A stretch of 8,866 bases of DNA, from positions 1 to 8,866 of the forward strand of contig JAJQHT010000272.1 in assembly GCA_021199595.1 (NCBI GenBank), given 5' to 3'. Source of the DNA: Oscillospiraceae bacterium. GTDB taxonomy: Bacteria > Bacillota > Clostridia > Oscillospirales > Oscillospiraceae. The notes under the pieces were generated by a model, which worked only from the letters and a program-made list of their open reading frames with translations, had not been told where the DNA came from and did not search any database. Both the position numbers and the translations under genes were made by a program. Shown here one piece after another: positions 1-5,765 of this stretch; the first letter of the stretch is position 1; every line of letters begins with the position of its first letter.

Positions 1-85
1 CCTCCACGTCGTAAACCTTGAACTGCTCTGTGTGTCCAAAGTGCTGGTATACCTGGCCTTTTTCATAGGTTACCGCGATTTTCAT
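1..85 (-). CDS. NifX/NifB-type FeMo-cluster-binding protein, N-terminal fragment
   Basis: Only the first 28 codons lie in the window; the gene continues past the left edge. The start ATG (85-83) follows an AAAGGAG ribosome binding site at 94-100 with 8 bases of spacing. The peptide begins MKIAVTYEKG and contains a QHFGHTEQFKVYDV stretch. This is the typical opening of the small 'dinitrogenase iron-molybdenum cofactor biosynthesis' family (NifX, NafY and the NifB C-terminal domain), whose members are usually about 110-130 residues and bind an Fe-S or Fe-Mo cluster. In non-diazotrophic Clostridia such proteins are common and mostly of unknown role, so nitrogen fixation should not be inferred. 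The gene starts 37 bases after the PatB-like lyase stop, on the same strand, with no terminator in between, so the two are probably co-transcribed. The family call rests on a short N-terminus. Confidence 0.72.
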   Translation of the reverse strand, partial: MKIAVTYEKGQVYQHFGHTEQFKVYDVE

Positions 86-121
86 TATAATGACTCCTTT
101 TAAATTATGGAATGTATTATT

Positions 122-1342
122 TTATAGTTGTTTTGCAGCTTCCTGCCGGATTGCCTCCGCCATGCGCTGCAGGCCGGTCTCAATGATGGCCCTTGGCATG
201 GCAAGGTTCAGGCGGACATAGCCCTTCGCGTTCCCGACAAAAAGCGCGTCGCCGCCCTCCAGGAGAACGCCGGCGTTGTTGGCGAAAAACGCCGGGAGGT
301 CGTCCACGTCCGGCAGCACGGCGGACAAATCGACCCACGCGAGATAGGTCGCCTCCGAGATGTTCATCACGGCTTTCGGGATGTGCTTTGTCAGGTAGTC
401 CTTCACAAAGGCAAAATTATCGTCGAGATAGTCCCGCAGCGCCTCGTGCCAGGGGCCGCCTCGGTCATAGGCCGCTTTCGCCGCCGTCAGGGAGAGGGGG
501 TTCACGGTGCCGAACAGCTTGTCCCTGTCCTTGTATTGCTCCCTGGTCGCCTTGTCCCGAATCATGATGTTCGAGAACGCAAGCCCCGCCAGATTGAACG
601 TCTTGGTCGGCGCCATGCAGGTGATGAGCTTCGGATAATCCGGCATGATTTTCGCCATGGGGATATGCGTCTGGCCCCGGCGCGTCAGGTCGCAGTGTAT
701 TTCATCGGAAATAATCCACAGGTTGTATTTCTGCACGATCTGCGCAATGCGCGTCAGCTCCTCCGTCGTCCAGACCCGGCCCGTGGGGTTGTGCGGGTTG
801 CACCAGATTACGACCTTGCATTTCGGGTCGGCGCATTTTGCCTCAAAATCCTCATAGTCCAGGAAAAACTCGCCCTTTTCGTTTTTCAGCAGGGGAGAGC
901 GCAGCGCCTCGACATGGGCATACTCGGCGGCGTGGAGGAAATATCCATAGGAGGGCGTGTTGATGAGGATTTTCTCATCCGCCATGCAGAGATTCTCCAC
1001 CAGCTGATACAGCGCCGGAATGATGCCGGGGGAGATGCAAAGCTCCTCCTGCTTCGGCTTCCAATCGTAGTGCTCAAGGCACCATTTGCGAAAGGACTGA
1101 TAATATCCGTCGTCATATACGCCAGTATAGCCAAATATCCTGCGGTCAACACGCTTGCGGATTTCCTCGATAATCTCCGGCGCAACGGCAAATTCCATAT
1201 CCGCGACCCACATACGGACAAATTCCTCGTCCTTATAGGGGAAGACCTTTTCCGGCCCGGCATGGAAAATATAGCCCCTGAACCCGTCCGTGTTCAGGGC
1301 GTTGGTATTTCTTCTGTCGATAATCTCGTCAAAGTTATACAT
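122..1342 (-). CDS. PatB/MalY-family PLP-dependent C-S lyase (cystathionine beta-lyase type)
   Basis: A complete 406-residue fold-type I PLP enzyme of the MalY/PatB branch, which has a usual length of about 390-400. Members cleave the C-S bond of cystathionine, cysteine or related thioethers to a thiol, pyruvate and ammonia in the cytosol; some act as aminotransferases. Visible signatures are WVADMEF (45-51), CNPHNPTG (181-188) with the cofactor-contacting Asn185, SDEIHCD (212-218) with Asp213 for the pyridine nitrogen, PTKTFNLAG (245-253) with Lys247 as the probable Schiff-base lysine, and Arg377 in YVRLNLA as the probable carboxylate-binding arginine. All key residues appear intact. The ATG at 1342 is preceded by AGAAGGG (1352-1358). 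It is read from the promoter at 1392-1420 and leads into the NifX-like gene. Sequence alone does not separate cystathionine beta-lyase from cysteine desulfhydrase or aminotransferase activity, so no gene symbol is given. Confidence 0.93.
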   Translation of the reverse strand: MYNFDEIIDRRNTNALNTDGFRGYIFHAGPEKVFPYKDEEFVRMWVADMEFAVAPEIIEEIRKRVDRRIFGYTGVYDDGYYQSFRKWCLEHYDWKPKQEELCISPGIIPALYQLVENLCMADEKILINTPSYGYFLHAAEYAHVEALRSPLLKNEKGEFFLDYEDFEAKCADPKCKVVIWCNPHNPTGRVWTTEELTRIAQIVQKYNLWIISDEIHCDLTRRGQTHIPMAKIMPDYPKLITCMAPTKTFNLAGLAFSNIMIRDKATREQYKDRDKLFGTVNPLSLTAAKAAYDRGGPWHEALRDYLDDNFAFVKDYLTKHIPKAVMNISEATYLAWVDLSAVLPDVDDLPAFFANNAGVLLEGGDALFVGNAKGYVRLNLAMPRAIIETGLQRMAEAIRQEAAKQL

Positions 1343-1391
1343 CGGTCAGTTCCCTTCTGTCAGCTGTGATGCAGCATTTCAAGCTGTCCCC

Positions 1392-1420
1392 ATCATACAC
1401 CTATTTGTGGCATATGTCAA
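1392..1420 (-). promoter_or_regulatory. Sigma-A-type promoter of the C-S lyase gene
   Basis: On the minus strand a perfect -35 box TTGACA (1420-1415) is followed by a 17-base spacer and a TATGAT -10 box (1397-1392). Transcription should start near 1385, giving a leader of about 40 bases before the ATG at 1342. This is one of the two best housekeeping promoters in the window. One of the two repeats described in the next entry overlaps the -35 box, which suggests control by a repressor. Confidence 0.8.
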
Positions 1421-1447
1421 GAAATGATATTGGCATATGTCACAAAT
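1404..1447 (-). promoter_or_regulatory. Twin 12-bp repeats with inverted outer flanks, probable operators
   Basis: On the minus strand TGACATATGCCA occurs twice exactly, at 1419-1408 and 1442-1431, centred 23 bp apart. Each copy is itself a near-palindrome around CATATG. The copies are bordered on the outside by ATTTGTG (1447-1441) and CACAAAT (1410-1404), which are exact inverted repeats of each other, so the whole block is symmetric at 15 of 17 positions per arm. The proximal copy covers the -35 box and the distal copy lies just upstream. This is the arrangement expected for a dimeric regulator binding two sites. The regulator is not encoded in the window and cannot be named. Confidence 0.6.
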
Positions 1448-1481
1448 AAGCCGCAATGCCCCAGCCCCGGGAAATGACAGC

Positions 1482-1523
1482 AAAAAGAAGTGGCTCTGCC
1501 AAAACCAAAGTTCTGGCAGAGCC
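1482..1523 (-). terminator. Intrinsic terminator of the SASP gene
   Basis: Perfect 10-bp arms TGGCAGAGCC / GGCTCTGCCA (1514-1523 and 1492-1501) enclose a 12-base loop. On the minus strand they are followed by ACTTCTTTTT (1491-1482). The structure begins 10 bases after the SASP stop codon. It also separates SASP transcription from the C-S lyase promoter 60 bases further on. Confidence 0.85.
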
Positions 1524-1532
1524 GAGTCAGCT

Positions 1533-1727
1533 TTACTTCATGCCGTTTTCGTAGGCTTCAATCATCTTTTTGACCATCTGGCCGCCGACGGAGCCGGCCT
1601 GTTTGCTGGTCAGGTCGCCGTTGTAGCCCTGCTTCAGGTTGACGCCCACCTCGGAGGCGGCCTCCATCTTGAAGCGGTCCATGGCCTCACGGGCGTTAGG
1701 GTTCACAAGATTATTAGAATTAGACAT
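1533..1727 (-). CDS. Alpha/beta-type small acid-soluble spore protein (SASP)
   Basis: A 64-residue protein beginning MSNSNNLVNPNAREAMDRFK and ending YENGMK. Family marks are a short Asn-rich N-terminus, AREAMDRFKMEAASEVGV resembling the GPR-protease cleavage region (usual form T-E-F/I-A-S-E), and the C-terminal half with GYNGDLTSKQAGSVGGQMVKKMIE. Alpha/beta SASPs coat spore DNA, switch it towards an A-like form, protect it from UV and heat, and are degraded to amino acids at germination. The start is the ATG at 1727 because GGAG (1742-1739, inside AAAAGGAG) lies 11 bases upstream and family members begin here. A longer reading from 1802 would place 25 unrelated residues in front and run through the RBS. 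The gene is monocistronic with its own terminator. Expression in the forespore under sigma-G or sigma-F is expected from the family, but I could not assign a convincing promoter. Confidence 0.95.
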   Translation of the reverse strand: MSNSNNLVNPNAREAMDRFKMEAASEVGVNLKQGYNGDLTSKQAGSVGGQMVKKMIEAYENGMK

Positions 1728-1870
1728 TTCACTTACAACTCCTTTTCTCTGCTTTGGACAGGGAGGATCAGCCGTCCGAAACGGCCATCGGCCATTTCCC
1801 ATCGCCGCCCTCTTGACTTGTCCGGCTATATGTTTTGCACTTTTGCCCCGGATATGAAAGGCAATTTTTT

Positions 1871-1908
1871 GCGTTTTTTATCATTCATGCCAATTCACTG
1901 AAAAACGC
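1871..1908. repeat. Inverted repeat GCGTTTTT / AAAAACGC
   Basis: Exact 8-bp arms at 1871-1878 and 1901-1908 enclose 22 bases; one wobble and one A-T pair can extend the stem. Arm centres are 30 bp apart, close to three helical turns, so it could be a protein-binding site as well as an RNA hairpin. It lies about 145 bases upstream of the SASP start and about 160 upstream of the ABC promoter. Its function is unknown. Confidence 0.45.
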
Positions 1909-1913
1909 AGGGC

Positions 1914-1953
1914 CCTCGGTCAAAATGCCATCAGTCGGCTTGTATGGCCGAGG
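1914..1953. repeat. GC-rich nested inverted repeat
   Basis: CCTCGG (1914-1919) pairs with CCGAGG (1948-1953). Inside this, CCAT (1928-1931) can pair with ATGG (1944-1947), leaving an 8-base bulge on one side. An alternative small stem TCGGC/GCCGA lies at 1935-1951. The GC-rich stretch continues to about 2000 with several GGCC-centred short palindromes. It could be the remains of a dispersed intergenic repeat or a structured region; there is no coding support. Confidence 0.35.
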
Positions 1954-2010
1954 CCGCCCAACCTTTCTGCTTTGCCGGGCTTCCTGGCCGACGGTGGCCT
2001 TATGCAAATG

Positions 2011-2051
2011 TTACAATGAAAGCTCATAAACGCTCGAATAATGTATTGTAA
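2011..2051. promoter_or_regulatory. Inverted repeat TTACAAT / ATTGTAA upstream of the ABC promoter
   Basis: Exact 7-bp arms at 2011-2017 and 2045-2051, with centres 34 bp apart, end 16 bases before the -35 box of the transporter promoter. The position suits an activator or a looping repressor. Because the surrounding DNA is AT-rich, a 7-bp match could be chance, so this is a candidate only. Confidence 0.3.
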
Positions 2052-2067
2052 TAAAGAGCAAAATTGG

Positions 2068-2096
2068 TTGCATTTGTGCGGCGAGTATTGTATAAT
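2068..2096 (+). promoter_or_regulatory. Promoter of the ABC importer operon
   Basis: A perfect -10 box TATAAT (2091-2096) lies 17 bases after a weak -35 box TTGCAT (2068-2073, only TTG matching consensus). Transcription should begin near 2103, leaving a leader of about 34 bases before the TTG start. A good -10 with a poor -35 is consistent with an activator-dependent or regulated promoter. Confidence 0.65.
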
Positions 2097-2122
2097 ATTA
2101 TGCACAATGATTAGATATTAAC

Positions 2123-2128
2123 AGGAGG
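2123..2128 (+). promoter_or_regulatory. AGGAGG ribosome binding site that fixes a TTG start
   Basis: AGGAGG at 2123-2128 is a perfect Shine-Dalgarno core. It overlaps the in-frame GTG at 2128, which therefore cannot be its start codon. The TTG at 2137 lies 8 bases downstream, an ideal distance. The CTG at 2134 is the only other possibility in range. Confidence 0.8.
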
Positions 2129-2136
2129 TGAGCCTG

Positions 2137-3678
2137 TTGCCCGAGAACAAAACGCCGCTTATCGAGCTGCGGAACATCACAAAAACCTTCCCTGGCGTGA
2201 AGGCGCTTTCGGATGTATGCTTTGACATCTATCCGGGGGAGGTACACGCCCTCTGCGGGGAAAACGGCGCCGGAAAGTCCACCCTTATCAAGGTCATGAC
2301 CGGCGCGCATCCGGCTGACAGCGGCGAATACTATATCGACGGCCAGCCGGTACATATCCGCTCCACCCAGGAGGGCATCGCCCTGGGAGTTTCCTGCGTG
2401 TATCAGGAGCTTTCCATTGCGCATCAGCTAGATGTGGCCCACAATCTTTTCATCGGCCAGCTCCCCATGAAAAAGGGCCTGGTAGACCACAAAACGCTTT
2501 ACAGCGAGACCCAGCGCATCCTTGACCAGCTGGATATGCCCATCTCTCCCAAGGCTATTGCGGGGGATCTGTCCGTGGGTCAGCAGCAGATGATTGAAAT
2601 TGGCCGCGCCCTGATACGCAGCGCCCGCTGCATCATACTGGACGAGCCGACCTCCTCGCTTTCCGAAAAGGAGACGGAGACGCTTTTCCAGATTGTGCGG
2701 GAGCTGAAAACAGAGCATAACATCGCCATCGTCTATATCAGTCACAAGCTGGACGAGGTCATGGAGCTTTCTGACCGCATCACCGTTATCCGGGACGGGC
2801 AGAATATCTGCACCATGAAAACCGAGGAGACCACCCAGGACGAGCTGATCACCCACATGATTGGCCGTCCGCTGGAAAACCAATATCCCAGCAAGGAGGG
2901 TCGCCAGCAGGGGGACGTCCTTATGGAGGTGGAGCACCTGACCGGCGCGGCCTTTGAGGATGTATCCTTCCAGCTCCGGGCCGGAGAGGTGTTGGGCTTC
3001 TTTGGACTTGTGGGCGCGGGCCGAAGCGAAATCATGCGCGCCATCTTCGGTGTGGATAAAACCCTGGGCGGCAGCGTGAAGGTAGAGGGCAAGACCCTCA
3101 AGAAAAACAGCACTGCCGCCGCCATCGAGGCCGGCATCGGCTTCTGCACGGAGGACAGAAAAAAGGAGGGCCTGGCCCTGGGGCTGACCATTCTCCTGAA
3201 CTCCACCTCCGCGAAGCTGAACCAGCTGGCCCGCCTCGGCGTTATCAACCGCCAGCGTCAGCTGGAGGACGCGGACAAGTATGTGAAGGCCATGCGCACC
3301 AAGACGCCGTCGCTTACGCAGCTTGTCGGGAACCTCTCCGGCGGCAACCAGCAGAAGGTCGTGCTGGCCAAATGGCTGACCCTGACGCCGAAGATTCTCA
3401 TTGTGGACGAACCCACCCGCGGCATCGACGTCGGCTCCAAGGCGGAGATTTATGAAATCATCAACGAGCTGGCCCAGGATGGCATGGGCATCATCATCGT
3501 TTCCTCGGAAATAGAGGAAATTCTGGGCGTGTGCGATTCCGTTGTCACCATCTATGAGGGGCATAAGACCGCCCAGCTCCCCATCGACGAAAATCTCACC
3601 AGCGAGACTGTCCTGGCCTGCTCCATCGGCAAGACGGACGTGCTGGAAAGAATCAACAAAGGGGGTGCCGCCGAATGA
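2137..3678 (+). CDS. CUT2-family sugar ABC importer, ATP-binding protein (RbsA/MglA type)
   Basis: A 513-residue protein with two tandem nucleotide-binding domains, the normal length and layout for RbsA, MglA, XylG and LsrA. It powers import from the cytoplasmic face of the two permeases encoded next. Domain 1 looks catalytically complete: Walker A GENGAGKST (41-49, Lys47), Q-loop Gln90, signature LSVGQQQ (145-151), Walker B with Asp169-Glu170, and switch His203. Domain 2 is degenerate as usual in this family: its Walker A reads GLVGAGRS (290-297) with Arg in place of Lys and its switch His is missing, although LSGGNQQK (400-407) and a Walker B with VDEPT (423-427) remain. The RbsA-type FCTEDRKKEGL motif is at 336-346. 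The TTG start is chosen because of the AGGAGG placement. The stop overlaps the next start (ATGA at 3675-3678), indicating translational coupling. Confidence 0.95.
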   Translation: MPENKTPLIELRNITKTFPGVKALSDVCFDIYPGEVHALCGENGAGKSTLIKVMTGAHPADSGEYYIDGQPVHIRSTQEGIALGVSCVYQELSIAHQLDVAHNLFIGQLPMKKGLVDHKTLYSETQRILDQLDMPISPKAIAGDLSVGQQQMIEIGRALIRSARCIILDEPTSSLSEKETETLFQIVRELKTEHNIAIVYISHKLDEVMELSDRITVIRDGQNICTMKTEETTQDELITHMIGRPLENQYPSKEGRQQGDVLMEVEHLTGAAFEDVSFQLRAGEVLGFFGLVGAGRSEIMRAIFGVDKTLGGSVKVEGKTLKKNSTAAAIEAGIGFCTEDRKKEGLALGLTILLNSTSAKLNQLARLGVINRQRQLEDADKYVKAMRTKTPSLTQLVGNLSGGNQQKVVLAKWLTLTPKILIVDEPTRGIDVGSKAEIYEIINELAQDGMGIIIVSSEIEEILGVCDSVVTIYEGHKTAQLPIDENLTSETVLACSIGKTDVLERINKGGAAE

Positions 3679-4700
3679 CCGAGACCACTGAATCCAAGGG
3701 CAAGACCCTGGTAAAAAAGTTTTTCAGCATGAACGGCGCGGCTGTGTTTGTGGCCATGATTGTGGTCGCCATCGTCTTTGAGATTGTCCTCCAGATAACC
3801 CACGCCGGGAGCAGCTCCGGACTTCTGTTCATCACCCCCTCGAACCTGATGATGATTCTGCGCCAGCAGGTATATATCGGCATCATCGCCTTCGGCATGA
3901 CCCTGGTCATGCTCACCGGGAACATCGACCTGTCCGTGGGCTATATGCTGACCTTCCTCTGCTCTGTCACGGCGAAGGTCATGATGAGCACCAACAACAC
4001 CTTCCTCACGGTGCTGGCCGTGCTGGCCGTGGGCTTTCTGTGCGGTCTGTTTAACGGCGTTTTGGTCAGCTATGTGCGCCTGAACTCCTTCATCACCACC
4101 CTGGGTGCAAGCTCTATCTACAGCGCGTTTGCGCTGATTGTGTCCTCCGGCACGGTGCTGGTCATCGACTCGAACTGCGCCCCGTCCTTCCGGGCGCTGG
4201 GAACCTCGTCCATTGGGCCGATACATATTCTAATCGTCTGGTTTGTGCTCGTGGCCGTGGTGCTGGGGCTTCTGCTTTCCAAGACCGTATACGGACAGCA
4301 GCTCTATATGATTGGCGCAAACCCGGTGGCGGCCCGTTTCTCTGGCATTCGCTTCAAAAAGAACACCACCATCGCCTATGTGATACTGGGTCTGTGCGTG
4401 GCGCTGGCGGCGATTATCATGATGGCAAACTCCCTCAGCTCCAATCCTCAGTCCGCCTCCGGCGCGGAGATGGAGGTCATCCTCTGCGTGGTGCTGGGCG
4501 GCTGCGCCGTCAGCGGCGGCAAGGGTTCCGTCTGGGGCACCATTATCGGCGTCCTGTTCTATGGTATCCTGTCCGCCGGATTCACCAGTCTGCATATGTC
4601 CCAGTATTTGCAGTGGGTTGTCATGGGCGCTATTATGCTCTTTGCACTGTCGCTTGACGTGCTCCAGTCGAAGGGGGTCAAACTGTGGAAAAGAAAGTAA
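3675..4700 (+). CDS. CUT2-family ABC importer permease 1 (RbsC-like)
   Basis: A 341-residue hydrophobic membrane protein of the BPD_transp_2 family, which normally has about 310-345 residues. A short polar cytoplasmic N-terminus (1-20) is followed by multiple membrane segments. Family landmarks are TGNIDLSVG (81-89), the cytoplasmic ATPase-contact loop around TVYGQQLYMIGANP (204-217), and GGCAVSGGKGSVWGTIIG (275-292). With the second permease it should form a heterodimeric channel. The ATG at 3675 overlaps the ATPase stop, and a GGGGG-type RBS lies at 3661-3665. The end overlaps the next gene by 16 bases. The transported molecule cannot be deduced from the permease. Confidence 0.94.
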   Translation: MTETTESKGKTLVKKFFSMNGAAVFVAMIVVAIVFEIVLQITHAGSSSGLLFITPSNLMMILRQQVYIGIIAFGMTLVMLTGNIDLSVGYMLTFLCSVTAKVMMSTNNTFLTVLAVLAVGFLCGLFNGVLVSYVRLNSFITTLGASSIYSAFALIVSSGTVLVIDSNCAPSFRALGTSSIGPIHILIVWFVLVAVVLGLLLSKTVYGQQLYMIGANPVAARFSGIRFKKNTTIAYVILGLCVALAAIIMMANSLSSNPQSASGAEMEVILCVVLGGCAVSGGKGSVWGTIIGVLFYGILSAGFTSLHMSQYLQWVVMGAIMLFALSLDVLQSKGVKLWKRK

Positions 4701-5695
4701 AGGAAACTGCGGCTGGGGATAAAAAACGCTTCGGGCGGTTCTTTAAGGACAATAACTCCGTCCTCATCCTGGTCGTCATGCTGTTTGTGGCCTTCGTCTT
4801 TGTGGATGGCTACCGCAACAGCTTCTATAACGTCATCAAATACACTGCCATGTACGGCCCGGTGTGCCTGGGCCTGGCGCTCGTTATGATAACCGGCAAC
4901 ATCGACCTGTCCGCCGGATTCCAGGCGGGCTTGTCCGGCGTGACGCTGGTCATCGCCTTCAACGCCGTCTATGCCGTCACGGGAAGCAGCGCGCTGTCCC
5001 TGGTCGTGGGCATCATTGTGGCGTTCCTGACCGGCGCGCTCTGCGGGGTCATCAACGGCTTTTTCGTGGCGAAGGTGGGGATTCCCGCCCTGATTGCTAC
5101 CATCGCGTCGAACTACGCCTTCCAGGGCTTTGTGTACTATTTTGCCAAAAGCTCCTTCGCCCCGGAGGATGCGAACATCGTGAAGCTCTTTGCCCAGACG
5201 AAAATATTCGGCCTGCGCTGGTTTACTCCCGCGGTGATTGTGTTTGTGCTCGTTGTCGCGCTGGTGTTTTTCTGGATGTACAAGACCCGCTTCGGCAACC
5301 GCCTTCATGTGGTGGGCGATAACCCGGAGGCGGCGGCCTATGCCGGCATCAACGTGCAAAGCACCGTGTGGGTGGCCTATGTGCTGTGCGGCATTCTCTC
5401 CGCCCTGACCGGCATCATCATGGTCTCCCAGGCGGGGTACGCTATCTACACCCAGGGCAGCAGCCTTGCCACGCTGACCATCTCCTGCTGCGTTATCGGC
5501 GGCATCAAGATGACTGGCGGCAAGGGAACCGCCGTCCATGTGCTGATCGGCGTGCTCATCATGCGCGTCATCTCCCAGATGATGACCTCCATGTTCCTGG
5601 CCCAGTATTGGGTCAACCTCATCACCGGCGCGCTGCTGATTGTGGTGCTCATCATCGACCGCTTTACCAGCGGCAAGAGCGTGGATGAGCTGTAA
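4685..5695 (+). CDS. CUT2-family ABC importer permease 2 (RbsC-like)
   Basis: A 336-residue second permease of the same family. It is clearly paralogous to permease 1 but divergent, so the pore is a heterodimer, as in Lsr and some other CUT2 systems. TGNIDLSAG (70-78), the loop TRFGNRLHVVGDNPEAAAYA (201-220) and TGGKGTAVHVLIG (277-289) line up with permease 1. The start is GTG at 4685 with AAGGGGG (4671-4677) seven bases upstream. The start lies inside the end of the preceding gene, so translation is coupled. A Lys/Arg-rich N-terminus (positions 3-21) fits a cytoplasmic location. The stop is TAA at 5693-5695. Confidence 0.94.
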   Translation: MEKKVKETAAGDKKRFGRFFKDNNSVLILVVMLFVAFVFVDGYRNSFYNVIKYTAMYGPVCLGLALVMITGNIDLSAGFQAGLSGVTLVIAFNAVYAVTGSSALSLVVGIIVAFLTGALCGVINGFFVAKVGIPALIATIASNYAFQGFVYYFAKSSFAPEDANIVKLFAQTKIFGLRWFTPAVIVFVLVVALVFFWMYKTRFGNRLHVVGDNPEAAAYAGINVQSTVWVAYVLCGILSALTGIIMVSQAGYAIYTQGSSLATLTISCCVIGGIKMTGGKGTAVHVLIGVLIMRVISQMMTSMFLAQYWVNLITGALLIVVLIIDRFTSGKSVDEL

Positions 5696-5711
5696 GCAAC
5701 TCGTTGATAGC

Positions 5712-5725
5712 CGCGCCCCGGCGCG
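5712..5725 (+). promoter_or_regulatory. GC hairpin between permease and binding-protein genes
   Basis: CGCGC (5712-5716) and GCGCG (5721-5725) form a compact stem with loop CCCG, 16 bases after the permease stop and 40 bases before the binding-protein start. There is no T-run after it, so it is not a full terminator. Such intercistronic hairpins often mark an mRNA processing or stabilising site that raises binding-protein levels relative to the membrane subunits; that role is inferred here. Confidence 0.5.
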
Positions 5726-5765
5726 ATTGTCATAAAATAACAAAAACTGAAAGGACGAATCACAA

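Larger units (their letters stand above)
1728..2136. other. Divergent intergenic region between SASP and ABC operon
   Basis: About 400 bases without a credible gene. Short open frames here lack ribosome binding sites and family resemblance. From left to right it holds the SASP leader and RBS (1728-1747), a small GC hairpin GCCGT/ACGGC (1771-1785), an 8-bp inverted repeat (1871-1908), a GC-rich palindromic block (about 1911-2000), an inverted repeat TTACAAT/ATTGTAA (2011-2051), the ABC promoter (2068-2096), and the ABC leader with its RBS (2123-2128). Base composition changes sharply from GC-rich (about 1911-2000) to AT-rich (2001-2120). Confidence 0.75.

Noticed and set aside
1..85. Evidence of nitrogen fixation from the NifX-like gene
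   Set aside because: Small proteins of this family are widespread in non-fixing anaerobes, and no nif structural gene is in the window.
128..1369. Long plus-strand open frame opposite the C-S lyase
   Set aside because: It is antisense to a well-supported PLP enzyme, has no family resemblance or RBS, and results from GC-biased third positions.
1728..1802. N-terminal extension of the SASP to 1802
   Set aside because: The extension has no SASP similarity and contains the RBS for the ATG at 1727.
1820..1860. Sporulation sigma-factor promoter for the SASP (CATATAG near 1825-1835 and a GGCAAAAGTG match)
   Set aside because: Neither has a matching -35 element at an acceptable distance, so I do not list it as a promoter.
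1920..2105. 61-residue minus-strand open frame in the intergenic region
   Set aside because: It has no RBS, crosses the ABC promoter and reads through the palindromic block, so it is unlikely to be a gene.
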